DNA of 13,488 nt from an uncultured Methanomethylovorans sp. (GCA_937968035.1 CALBTS010000781.1:1-13488); one strand, 5' to 3'; positions 7,224 through 13,488 are shown, counted from the stretch's first letter. Notes: generated from the letters alone by a model not told the origin. Made by a program: numbers and translations.

Positions 7224-8144
7224 TTATTGGACAGCAGGGAAGTATCCTACCTCAGAAACTATTGACTGGCCTTCGGCACTCATCACATAATCGATGAATT
7301 CTTTTGTAAGTTCCTGAGGTTCGCCGTTAGTATAGTAAAATAACTTCCTTGCCAATGGGTATTCTCCACTAAGGATCTTTTCTTGGGTTGCGGGTACGAA
7401 TATTCCATCTCCTCCATCAAGTGCAAGAGCCTTTACACTGTTGTCTACGTATGCATACCCAATGTATCCGATAGCCCCTTTGTTCTGGGCAATTTCCTGG
7501 ACAATGGCTCCGGTTGCAGGTTGGACAAGTGCGTCCTGACGGTATTCGCTTCCTACAAGGATCTCTTCCTTGAAGTATTCGTATGTACCTGAACTACTGT
7601 CTCGACTGATGACGGTAATTTTTCGGTCCTCGCCACCAACATCTTTCCAGTTACTTATATTCCCATCGTAAATGGCTTTTAGCTGGGTGAAGGTCAATTG
7701 ACTTACAGGGTTCTCGGGGTTTACAACAACAGCGATACCATCCCATGCAATTGTGGTTTCGAGTGGATTGATACCATTTTGTTTTGCTTCTTCTATCTCT
7801 GAGTCTTTCATTGATCTTGAAGCCATGGCAATTTCCACTTCACCATCGATAAGAGCAGCTATTCCTACTCCTGAGCCTCCACCAATTACTGTTATACTTT
7901 TGTCAGCATTCTTGAGCATAAACTCTTCAGCTTCTGCCTGGGATAAGGGGAGTACTGTATCAGAGCCTTTTACAATAATGCTCTGTTTGACACCTGTTCC
8001 TTCCGAAACATTTGATGTTTCTTCTGCGTCACCGGCTTCTTCTGTGCTCTTATCCACACAGCCAATTCCTGCAAACGTGAACCCTACAACAAGGAACACA
8101 GTTATGAGGATAAATGTTTTGTAAAGTTTTGTTCTTTTGAACAT
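7224..8144 (-). CDS. pstS: Phosphate-binding lipoprotein PstS
   Basis: This 306-residue substrate-binding protein delivers phosphate to PstCA. An ATG at 8186 would add 14 residues. The ATG at 8142-8144 is chosen because GAGGAG (8152-8157) sits seven nt upstream of it and it starts a normal signal peptide. The signal runs through a hydrophobic core (9-27) to GIGC with Cys29 as the lipid anchor, followed by an acidic linker (30-52). Phosphate-contact motifs are GSDTVLP (60-66), SR (109-110), WDG with Asp135, and RDSSSGT (181-187). The GGGSGVGIAAL segment is also conserved. It is the first gene of the operon, consistent with the need for more binding protein than permease. Confidence 0.96.
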   Translation of the reverse strand: MFKRTKLYKTFILITVFLVVGFTFAGIGCVDKSTEEAGDAEETSNVSEGTGVKQSIIVKGSDTVLPLSQAEAEEFMLKNADKSITVIGGGSGVGIAALIDGEVEIAMASRSMKDSEIEEAKQNGINPLETTIAWDGIAVVVNPENPVSQLTFTQLKAIYDGNISNWKDVGGEDRKITVISRDSSSGTYEYFKEEILVGSEYRQDALVQPATGAIVQEIAQNKGAIGYIGYAYVDNSVKALALDGGDGIFVPATQEKILSGEYPLARKLFYYTNGEPQELTKEFIDYVMSAEGQSIVSEVGYFPAVQ

Positions 8145-8394
8145 GATTCTTCTCCTCTTTGTTTGGATTTTCCAATTTGAACACACTATATGTGTAGATA
8201 AGTATTCTGTAAATACAATATATTGCTCTATACTTTCTATTGAGTTCTATGTCTAATATAATCTCTATATAGTTTCCGTGATTCTAATGTTCTATATTCG
8301 TTTTAATTTTCAGGACGGTCAATTTAGTGTTCAAGCGAACAATTCCTGATGAGTAACAAAAGTGGGAAATAGGGTTATTGAAATACTGGTAAGT
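8145..8394. promoter_or_regulatory. Divergent pstS / pyrC control region
   Basis: This 250-bp AT-rich non-coding stretch lies between the two divergent starts. For pst (minus strand), TATA candidates are the ATAT-rich segments at about 8186-8195 and 8216-8225. For pyrC (+ strand), candidates are CTATATT (8292-8298) and TTTTAATTTT (8301-8310), which imply a leader of about 65-75 nt. It also contains inverted repeats ACAC-TATAT-GTGT (8183-8195) and GTATT-CTGTA-AATAC (8202-8216), plus seven TCTAT/TCTAA motifs between 8227 and 8295. These may be binding sites for a phosphate-responsive regulator; that is inference. The exact promoters cannot be assigned by eye. Confidence 0.5.
8227..8295 (+). repeat. 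Seven scattered TCTAT/TCTAA direct motifs
   Basis: TCTAT occurs at 8227, 8236, 8246, 8264 and 8291, and TCTAA at 8252 and 8283, all in the same orientation. Intervals are 9, 10, 6, 12, 19 and 8 bp, several near one helical turn. In AT-rich DNA some recurrence is expected by chance, but the density is marked. Confidence 0.5.
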
Positions 8395-9765
8395 ATGCCA
8401 GATCTACTCATAAAGAATGCCAAGATATTCTATGGCAATTATCTTCAGCCTGCAGAAATAGTAATAGATGAAGGAAAGATCAGCAGGATAGCAAAAGAGG
8501 CGGATGTAATAGCTGGTGAGGTAATTGATGCACAGGGTTCTCTGGTTCTGCCAGCGGGAATTGATGTCCATGTGCATTTCAGAGAGCCGGGGCTTACTCA
8601 AAAAGAGGACTGGTATACCGGTTCGTGTGCAGCTGCTGCTGGTGGTATCACAACGGTGATAGATCACCCTAACACTCTCCCTCCTACAGTTGATAAAAAG
8701 TCCTTTGAAGAAAAACTTAAGCTTGCTTCCCGTAAATCCATTGTAGATTTTGGTATTCACGGAGGAGTTACAAATAATCTTGAAAAACTGAATGAGTTAT
8801 GGGAGGAAGGAGTTACAGCATTTGGTGAGATCTTTATGGCCGAATCCACCGGGGGCCTCAATATTGATGAGATAACGCTTGAAGGTGCCTTGAAAATATT
8901 GAATGAGCTGGGAGCACTTGCTGTCATCCATGCAGAAGACGATAGCATCCGTCTGGAATGTGAAGCATTATTAAAAAATGACATGTCGCCTTCTTCACAT
9001 TCAAAGGCAAGGCCTAATATATGCGAGGCTACAGCAGTGCAAAAAGTAGTGGGAATCCTTCGGAACACTGGCACAAGAGGTCATATCTGTCATGTTAGTG
9101 CTTTTGAGTCAGTAGGTGTGCTAGGCAGAGATCGGTATATTGCACGGCAAAAAGGTCTATCACCTATCACATGTGAGGTTACGCCTCATCATCTTTTCCT
9201 TTCTACCCGGGATTGGGAAAGACTGGGCTGTTATGGTAAAATGAACCCTCCTCTTAGGGACAGAAGAAGTGTCAAGTTCCTTCTGAACTCATTGAATGAT
9301 GGCACTGTGGATATTGTTGCTTCAGATCATGCTCCTCACTGTGAAAGCGAAAAAGACGTAGATATTAAGACGGCCCCATCGGGGGTTCCAGGGGTGGAAA
9401 CCCTAATGCCTCTGATGCTAATGGCAGTTAAGAAGAATCTTCTTCCTCTGGGACGCATGATAGATGCCACAAGTGCTGGTCCAGCCCGGATATTTGGTCT
9501 GGACAGGCATTCTAAAGGCAGGTTAGAAGCAGGTTTTGATGCTGACCTTATTATTGTGGACACAAAAAAGGTTACTTCTATAAAAGGTGATCATTTGCAT
9601 GGAAAGGTAGGCTGGACTCCTTTTGAAGGGATTGAGGCTATCTTCCCCGAGATTACGATATCAAGGGGTGATATTATATGGGACGGGGAGATAGCGGCTT
9701 CCTATGGAAGAGGTAATTTCTTGCCGGGACAGGGGAAGGTCATGAACATTGATGGACATTTTTGA
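8395..9765 (+). CDS. pyrC: Dihydroorotase (class I, amidohydrolase family)
   Basis: This enzyme interconverts carbamoyl aspartate and dihydroorotate, step three of de novo pyrimidine synthesis, in the cytoplasm. A GTG at 8362 in frame would add 11 residues. ATG 8395 is preferred because MPDLLIKNAKI is where amidohydrolases normally begin, although its ribosome binding site (GGT at 8388) is weak. The 456-residue protein has the zinc motif HVHFREPG (H59, H61), His179 in VIHAED, His233 in CHVS, and SDHAPH with catalytic Asp311. MNPPLR and GVPGVET are substrate-loop motifs of dihydroorotases. The usual carboxylated lysine before I/L-F-M is Glu145 (FGEIFM). The related hydantoinase/allantoinase enzymes are less likely given REPG, MNPPLR and GVPG. 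It stands alone, divergent from the pst operon. Confidence 0.92.
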   Translation: MPDLLIKNAKIFYGNYLQPAEIVIDEGKISRIAKEADVIAGEVIDAQGSLVLPAGIDVHVHFREPGLTQKEDWYTGSCAAAAGGITTVIDHPNTLPPTVDKKSFEEKLKLASRKSIVDFGIHGGVTNNLEKLNELWEEGVTAFGEIFMAESTGGLNIDEITLEGALKILNELGALAVIHAEDDSIRLECEALLKNDMSPSSHSKARPNICEATAVQKVVGILRNTGTRGHICHVSAFESVGVLGRDRYIARQKGLSPITCEVTPHHLFLSTRDWERLGCYGKMNPPLRDRRSVKFLLNSLNDGTVDIVASDHAPHCESEKDVDIKTAPSGVPGVETLMPLMLMAVKKNLLPLGRMIDATSAGPARIFGLDRHSKGRLEAGFDADLIIVDTKKVTSIKGDHLHGKVGWTPFEGIEAIFPEITISRGDIIWDGEIAASYGRGNFLPGQGKVMNIDGHF

Positions 9766-9793
9766 GAAATTTATGTCCACAGAACCATAACCT

Positions 9794-9805
9794 TTTAAAT
9801 ATATA
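9794..9805 (+). promoter_or_regulatory. TATA box of the KaiC-like ATPase gene
   Basis: TTTAAATATATA lies 28-39 nt before the ATG at 9833 in the 67-nt gap after pyrC. Transcription would start around 9823-9830, so the message would have almost no leader. Confidence 0.6.
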
Positions 9806-9832
9806 ATACTATATTATGTTCATGGTGTTGTG

Positions 9833-10729
9833 ATGAAATCCAAATTCGCTATTCATACTACTCTAAGCGGCGATGCCATCAAGGTCCTTGAAAGATATGA
9901 GAAGGACCTGGGTGCCAAAAATGTAGTCTTAGAGAAAGCTTTACTTAATCTGGATAATAGTCGATTCAAAGCTAAACTTGATACACAGAATATTGATAGA
10001 TTACTCAAAAGGGTACCTACTGGAGTGCCAGGGCTGGACGAATTCTTGGAAGGGGGTTTCCCAAAGGGTTTTTCAATTGTAGTGACAGGCCCTCCAGGAA
10101 CAGGCAAGACAACTTTCTGCATGCAGTTCCTGATGGAAGGCGCAAAGAATGGTGAGAGATGTATTTTCTTTTCATTTGAAGAAAGGGCTCAGCAGCTAGT
10201 TCAACATTTCATGAGATTTGGTTGGGATATAGGTAAATATATTGATGATGGTTATTTGGAAGTCTTCGGTATATCTATGCTCACTTCTGAAGAGATGATC
10301 GAGATCATAGAATCTCACAAACCTGATAGGGTTGTGTTTGATTCTCTGAACGTATTTACAGCTCCTGATGAGTTCAGGCGGTCCACTTCATGGCGTGCTT
10401 TGCACAGGTTACTTAAAAAGGATAAGATAACTTCATTGCTAGTCACTGAAAAAAATCATGGTATTGAGAAAAAGCAGTTCGATGATTACGATTTCCTGGG
10501 TGATGGCATTGTTTTCCTTGATTTTATCCAGACAAATGATATTGATACTACTCCAATGCCTGTCATGGCAATACAGAAAATGAGGGCTACTCGTATAGAT
10601 CATACTCCTCAGCCCTTCAGGTTCACAGCTACGGGTATTGCTAAATATCGTGCATTGAATCTCCCTCAAAAGATCCTGCAGGACAAAATGGATCAGCGTC
10701 GTACAGAAAGGGATTTAGGTATAGTATGA
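9833..10729 (+). CDS. KaiC-like RecA-superfamily ATPase with probable N-terminal ribbon-helix-helix domain
   Basis: This 298-residue protein starts at ATG 9833; a GTG directly before it would add one residue. Residues 1-42 have the pattern of a ribbon-helix-helix DNA-binding fold: strand KFAIHTTL, helix SGDAIKVLERYEKDLG, turn, helix VVLEKALLNL. After a linker comes one KaiC domain (about 58-280). It opens with the KaiC lead-in RVPTGVPGLDEFLEGGFPKG. It contains Walker A GPPGTGKTT (86-94), a catalytic Glu pair (E116, E117) in FSFEE, and Walker B RVVFDSL (166-172). FLGDGIVFL near residue 223 is also typical. True KaiC clock proteins have two such domains; single-domain archaeal relatives are of largely unknown function, often linked to signalling. 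No partner gene is adjacent. The 3' end overlaps the convergent DUF1614 gene by 15 nt. ATPase assignment is firm; the RHH part is inference. Confidence 0.88.
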   Translation: MKSKFAIHTTLSGDAIKVLERYEKDLGAKNVVLEKALLNLDNSRFKAKLDTQNIDRLLKRVPTGVPGLDEFLEGGFPKGFSIVVTGPPGTGKTTFCMQFLMEGAKNGERCIFFSFEERAQQLVQHFMRFGWDIGKYIDDGYLEVFGISMLTSEEMIEIIESHKPDRVVFDSLNVFTAPDEFRRSTSWRALHRLLKKDKITSLLVTEKNHGIEKKQFDDYDFLGDGIVFLDFIQTNDIDTTPMPVMAIQKMRATRIDHTPQPFRFTATGIAKYRALNLPQKILQDKMDQRRTERDLGIV

Positions 10730-11407
10730 CAGGAGGCTTGCGATCAATGCCATTATATATATTGCCCTGAAGCTTCCCACGCCGCCTATGCTTATATAGG
10801 CACTTCCATTTTTTTCTCGATCTAAAGTAAGTAAGGATGCCACACACCCTGCAATTATTCCTGTTGTACTTGAAATAAATATCACGCTTTCTGCACTATC
10901 CGTAGAAAGAAGAAAGGTTAGAGGCAACGATACAAGTCCAATGTAGTCAGGTACTTCTATTCCAACCCCATCAATTATCTCTGATGCAAGAAAGGCTATA
11001 ACTGTGATTATCAGGGCTATCTCCAAAGATGTTGTGATAGGTCCTGTTGCTAGGAGAAAGATAATTGCCAGAAGAGGTATTACCGCTCCCCCAAAGTTTA
11101 TAGTTAATTTTGTGTCGAAGACTCTTTCTTTTGGGGTTATGAGTTCTTCTGATACAGGTACACTGTATATCTTTTCCAGCATGAACGCATGCTGAGAAAG
11201 AAGTTCAGGTTTTCTTGTACGTATGCTAGCTATAGGTATTTCGATATTCCTCGTTATAAGCATTAAGAGAAGCATTAGAAAAAGAGGAACAGAAGTTATG
11301 TGTCCTATGTTCAACTTGTTCTCATAAAAGAGAACAGCCATTGGAAGTATGATCAGCCCGAACACTACAATCTGTTTTATTTCAGAACTATTAACATACC
11401 CTCTCAT
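10715..11407 (-). CDS. DUF1614 family multi-pass membrane protein
   Basis: This 230-residue protein of unknown function has about six or seven hydrophobic segments (roughly 12-28, 34-52, 104-122, 126-145, 155-168, 173-193 and 206-228). There is a hydrophilic loop at about 58-100. The pattern NFGGAVIPLL (104-113) followed by a C-terminal GGVGSFRAIYI (208-218) resembles the archaeal DUF1614 family; I assign it from memory of that pattern. A GAGGG site lies about six nt before ATG. It is 31 nt downstream of the KH-protein gene on the same strand, so it may be co-transcribed with the translation cluster. Its last 15 nt run antisense through the 3' end of the KaiC-like gene. Confidence 0.78.
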   Translation of the reverse strand: MRGYVNSSEIKQIVVFGLIILPMAVLFYENKLNIGHITSVPLFLMLLLMLITRNIEIPIASIRTRKPELLSQHAFMLEKIYSVPVSEELITPKERVFDTKLTINFGGAVIPLLAIIFLLATGPITTSLEIALIITVIAFLASEIIDGVGIEVPDYIGLVSLPLTFLLSTDSAESVIFISSTTGIIAGCVASLLTLDREKNGSAYISIGGVGSFRAIYIMALIASLLSYYT

Positions 11408-11438
11408 ATCTGCCCTCGCACAATGTATTTGTAGGTAT

Positions 11439-11966
11439 CTATAGCTGGGATCTTATCAGCATTTGTTTTTTCTTTTCAAGTAAACCATATACTTGTCCAT
11501 GTGTAGCACCACCTATCAACATTTCAATGGCAGTTCTTATTATTTGATTCTGCTCTGGAGTGCCTAGGATGCTTACGGTTTTACCATAGACGGAAATCTT
11601 CACTCCTATCATACTTTCCATGATTTCTCTGGTCTTGCCAGCTTTTCCAATGATTCGACCTTTAAGGCGTATCATCTCTTGGGGCGTACCAGCAGAGTTT
11701 GACAGATCAATGGTCTCAAGCATCATCATTTCGTCATCCATCAATGCCATAGCCTTTTCCGGATTAAATCCTCTGGCTATAGCATGGATCACATCAAGTG
11801 CTCTCAAGGACTGGATAGGGTCCTCTCCAGGTATAACCTCCACAGTGCCGTTTTCACTGTCTATTTCAATGGTAGCTGTTGATAACTGTTCAATAAGGTT
11901 TTTGACCTGGCCTTTTGGACCTATTATCGCTCCTATTCTGTCATGTGGTACTTTGATGTGAGTCAT
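11439..11966 (-). CDS. Archaeal two-KH-domain RNA-binding protein (Dim2/Pno1-like)
   Basis: This 175-residue protein has two KH domains, with GxxG loops IGPKGQ (15-20) and IGKAGK (106-111). It is the archaeal counterpart of eukaryotic Dim2/Pno1, which binds the 3' region of small-subunit rRNA during 40S maturation; in archaea it has been linked to 16S 3'-end maturation and to aIF2alpha. ATG 11966 is chosen over ATG 11972 because AGGAG lies seven nt from the former but only one nt from the latter. The start lies inside the end of the RIO1 gene (26-nt overlap), so translation is probably coupled. The RIO1 neighbour fits a shared job in small-subunit maturation. Confidence 0.92.
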   Translation of the reverse strand: MTHIKVPHDRIGAIIGPKGQVKNLIEQLSTATIEIDSENGTVEVIPGEDPIQSLRALDVIHAIARGFNPEKAMALMDDEMMMLETIDLSNSAGTPQEMIRLKGRIIGKAGKTREIMESMIGVKISVYGKTVSILGTPEQNQIIRTAIEMLIGGATHGQVYGLLEKKKQMLIRSQL

Positions 11967-12762
11967 GATCATGCTCCTTCTTTTCTTTTGTCACGAATGT
12001 ATAAATGTCATTTTCATTTGATATGATGCTATATTTCTTAAAATAGCGGACAATGTTCTGAATGTCCCTATGCAGAAACTGGTCTGCCCTTGGATGTTCA
12101 AGCGTAACTGATTGCCCCATGTCTATCAATATTGGCTCCATTAATTCTGTTTCAATCAGTACATTATATTCACTAAGGTCTGCGTGTATAAGTTCTGCAT
12201 CCATATAGAGCCTTTTGATGTAGTCAATGAGCATATCAAATACTTTTTTGGCAGTTGTTTCTTCCAGTCGCACATCTTTTAAAAGGGGGTATGGCTTTTC
12301 ATCTTTTCCGGCAAATTCCATCACAAGTATATTCCTTTCAGTTATGACTGGCTTTGGGACCTTTATTCCAACTTCGCTGGCCCTTAGTAGATTACGGTAT
12401 TCTTTTTTTGTCCAGGCAAAAACGATATCCTTTTTTGTATGCCTTACATCTCTGAAGCGAGGGTCTCCCATTATATAATCTTCCATTGAGTTGAAAGTAC
12501 TGCTATTGATGCGGTATATTTTTATTGCAAGGCTATGGTCTTTGCCATCTGCTAAAAATACATTTGCTTCTTTGCCTGTGCTTATGGAGCCCCCTAAAGC
12601 TTCTATTATGCCTTTGCTGGATAGGGTGTATAGTGCTTTTAATGTCGCTTCATCAAAAACATTTTCTGTGACTTTGATCTTTTCGCTATCTTTTTGTTTG
12701 ATCCTTCCGCTATCAACTAGCGTATCCATGGTTTTGATTTTGTCCTCTATTGCTTTCTTCAT
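11941..12762 (-). CDS. rio1: RIO1-type serine/threonine protein kinase
   Basis: This 273-residue atypical protein kinase/ATPase acts in late maturation of the small ribosomal subunit. Its RIO1 features are the nucleotide loop STGKEANVF (61-69), Lys81 in AIKIYR, and the hinge LVMEFAGKD (146-154). The catalytic loop HADLSEYN (193-200) has Asp195 and Asn200, and the metal-binding IDMGQSV has Asp214. The STGKEANVF form marks RIO1 rather than RIO2, and there is no N-terminal winged helix. Residues 1-40 form a charged helical extension. The C-terminus is a His/Asp-rich tail (KKEHDHDSHQSTT) partly encoded in the overlap with the KH gene. It starts 4 nt after the aIF1A stop codon; the ribosome binding site is weak (GATGA overlapping that stop), suggesting coupling. 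Confidence 0.95.
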   Translation of the reverse strand: MKKAIEDKIKTMDTLVDSGRIKQKDSEKIKVTENVFDEATLKALYTLSSKGIIEALGGSISTGKEANVFLADGKDHSLAIKIYRINSSTFNSMEDYIMGDPRFRDVRHTKKDIVFAWTKKEYRNLLRASEVGIKVPKPVITERNILVMEFAGKDEKPYPLLKDVRLEETTAKKVFDMLIDYIKRLYMDAELIHADLSEYNVLIETELMEPILIDMGQSVTLEHPRADQFLHRDIQNIVRYFKKYSIISNENDIYTFVTKEKKEHDHDSHQSTT

Positions 12763-12766
12763 ATTT

Positions 12767-13162
12767 TCATCGGCTCTTTAAAAATCCTTTGCGCTCAAGC
12801 CAGTTAACCTGCGGACGAGTGTATTTCCATATCACATCTGCTTTTGTGTCCTGAAAATCCCAAGGTACGGCTATGACGATGTCTCCTTCTCTTATCCATG
12901 TTTTTTTCTTCATAGAGCCTGGGATCCTCCCCATTCTTACAACACCATCCATACATCTGAGTTTCACCCGATTAGCACCAAGCATGTTCTCTACTATGGC
13001 CAATACCTCTCCTTGGTCCTTTCGGGGTGTACGCACTCTGGTTATGCTGCTTTCCGGGTTTTCGAAATCGCTGTTATTAGGTGACAGTTTGATTCCTCTT
13101 TGAATTTCTTTTTTACTCTGATATTGATATGGTTGCTTAGAATAAGTGTATTTGCTATACAT
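12767..13162 (-). CDS. eif1A: Translation initiation factor aIF1A
   Basis: This is an S1/OB-fold factor that binds the A-site region of the 30S subunit and helps initiator tRNA and mRNA positioning. The core at residues 41-123 has [46 protein letters not shown] and TKADVIWKY, all typical of aIF1A. The ATG at 13162 gives 131 residues, with about 20 more N-terminal residues (Tyr/Gln/Lys-rich) than most relatives, and I see no Shine-Dalgarno in front of it. A good AGAGGA (13094-13099) lies six nt before a CTG at 13085-13087 that would give 106 residues, so the start is uncertain. It heads the aIF1A-RIO1-KH-DUF1614 cluster. Confidence 0.9.
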   Translation of the reverse strand: MYSKYTYSKQPYQYQSKKEIQRGIKLSPNNSDFENPESSITRVRTPRKDQGEVLAIVENMLGANRVKLRCMDGVVRMGRIPGSMKKKTWIREGDIVIAVPWDFQDTKADVIWKYTRPQVNWLERKGFLKSR

Positions 13163-13269
13163 TGCGTATTGTTAAAGTTTGCGAACATATGGCGTTAGGT
13201 TTGTTTTCTGGTCAATCATGTTATCCTTAGGAGGATTAAAAACATATCTTATTTTATGGGCATGATATC

Positions 13270-13278
13270 TTTATATAC
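13270..13278 (+). promoter_or_regulatory. TATA box 1 of tandem array
   Basis: TTTATATAC is a close match to the archaeal TATA consensus. It is followed about 25 nt later by GC-rich CCCTCGCGGGG (13303-13313). Confidence 0.55.
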
Positions 13279-13338
13279 AATTACGTTCTTTGTATGCTCC
13301 CTCGCGGGGATCTAGTTGTTCTCGCGACATTGATTCTT

Positions 13339-13358
13339 TTCTGTAATCATTTACAGAA
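13339..13358 (+). repeat. Perfect 8-bp inverted repeat
   Basis: TTCTGTAA (13339-13346) and TTACAGAA (13351-13358) are perfect inverted arms around TCAT. It could be an RNA hairpin in a leader starting from TATA box 1 or a protein operator between boxes 1 and 2. No long T-run follows, so it does not look like a terminator. Confidence 0.7.
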
Positions 13359-13375
13359 TACGAGTCAATAAGAAA

Positions 13376-13386
13376 GTATATATACG
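13376..13386 (+). promoter_or_regulatory. TATA box 2 of tandem array
   Basis: GTATATATACG, identical in 11 bases to box 3. Its core lies 107 bp from that of box 1. Predicted transcription start is about 13408-13412. Confidence 0.6.
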
Positions 13387-13472
13387 TTCAAAGCGTATAA
13401 TTATAATCTCGAGTATGGTGGTGAATTCGGCCGTAATGTCCGTTTTGTTGTGTTCGTGCCTTGTTTCGCAAG

Positions 13473-13483
13473 GTATATATACG
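13473..13483 (+). promoter_or_regulatory. TATA box 3 of tandem array
   Basis: GTATATATACG, an exact copy of box 2, 97 bp further on. It is preceded by the small hairpin CTTG-TTTCG-CAAG (13460-13472). Any start of transcription from it lies beyond the window. Confidence 0.55.
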
Positions 13484-13488
13484 AAGAC

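Larger units (their letters stand above)
13163..13488. other. Non-coding right edge: aIF1A upstream region and tandem + strand promoter array
   Basis: No convincing gene is seen in these 326 bases. For aIF1A (minus strand) there is a candidate TATA in the AT-rich segment at about 13243-13257 and a weaker one at 13171-13180. On the + strand there are three strong TATA-like boxes (around 13272, 13379 and 13476) and a perfect hairpin. The pattern suggests the promoter region of a highly expressed + strand transcript beyond the window, for example an rRNA operon or a surface-protein gene; this is inference. The possible ORF from ATG 13415 runs to the edge with little coding character. Confidence 0.5.

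Noticed and set aside
13172..13219. 15-codon minus-strand ORF ahead of aIF1A (MIDQK...), preceded by AAGGAT
   Set aside because: Could be an upstream ORF in the aIF1A leader, but it is so short that chance is sufficient; no sequence feature supports translation.
13415..13488. Open frame from ATG 13415 to the window edge on the + strand
   Set aside because: Only 24 codons, no ribosome binding site, Val/Cys-rich with no recognisable pattern, and it runs through a strong TATA box (13473-13483).
1..13488. Search for CRISPR arrays, insertion sequences, integrase or toxin-antitoxin genes
   Set aside because: No spaced repeats, transposase motifs or terminal inverted repeats seen; the only tandem repeats are the coding VTPGEETP units.

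Overview
The window reads as chromosome of a euryarchaeon, most likely a methanogen of the Methanosarcinales (Methanolobus/Methanococcoides-like). This is inferred from the archaeal gene set (B-family DNA polymerase with a C-terminal PIP box, aIF1A, RIO1 kinase, archaeal two-KH protein, KaiC-like ATPase, DUF1614 protein), a PGF-CTERM surface-protein tail, TATA-type promoters, GGAGGTG-type ribosome binding sites and an elongator tRNA-Met interrupted by a bulge-helix-bulge intron. I ran no database search, so the genus is not established.

Layout. 1-231: last 76 codons of a repeat-rich, archaeosortase-anchored surface protein, followed by a hairpin-plus-T terminator. 382-942: an uncharacterised secreted lipoprotein. 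1029-1138: tRNA-Met(CAT) with a 36-nt intron. 1284-3995: family-B DNA polymerase on the + strand, whose stop codon abuts the stop of the convergent phosphate operon. 3996-8144 (minus strand): a complete, compact pstS-pstC-pstA-pstB-phoU operon for high-affinity phosphate import. 8145-8394: divergent AT-rich regulatory region with repeated TCTAT/TCTAA motifs. 8395-9765: dihydroorotase pyrC (+). 9833-10729: a single-domain KaiC-like ATPase with a probable N-terminal ribbon-helix-helix domain (+). 10715-13162 (minus strand): aIF1A - RIO1 kinase - KH-domain (Dim2/Pno1-like) - DUF1614 membrane protein, a tightly packed translation-initiation and small-subunit-maturation cluster. 13163-13488: non-coding, with three strong TATA boxes about 100 bp apart on the + strand, pointing out of the window.

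How the genes work together. PstS captures phosphate outside the membrane, PstC/PstA form the channel, PstB powers it, and PhoU, encoded last, is the usual negative modulator. aIF1A, RIO1 and the KH protein act on the 30S subunit (initiation and late maturation), and their overlaps and 4-nt gaps suggest one transcript. PolB and PyrC are independent housekeeping genes.

I see no defence system, mobile element or CRISPR array. The least ordinary items are the RHH-KaiC fusion, the repeat-laden pst/pyrC intergenic region, the Glu at the usual carboxylated-Lys position of PyrC, the uncertain aIF1A start, and the tandem promoter-like array at the right edge.
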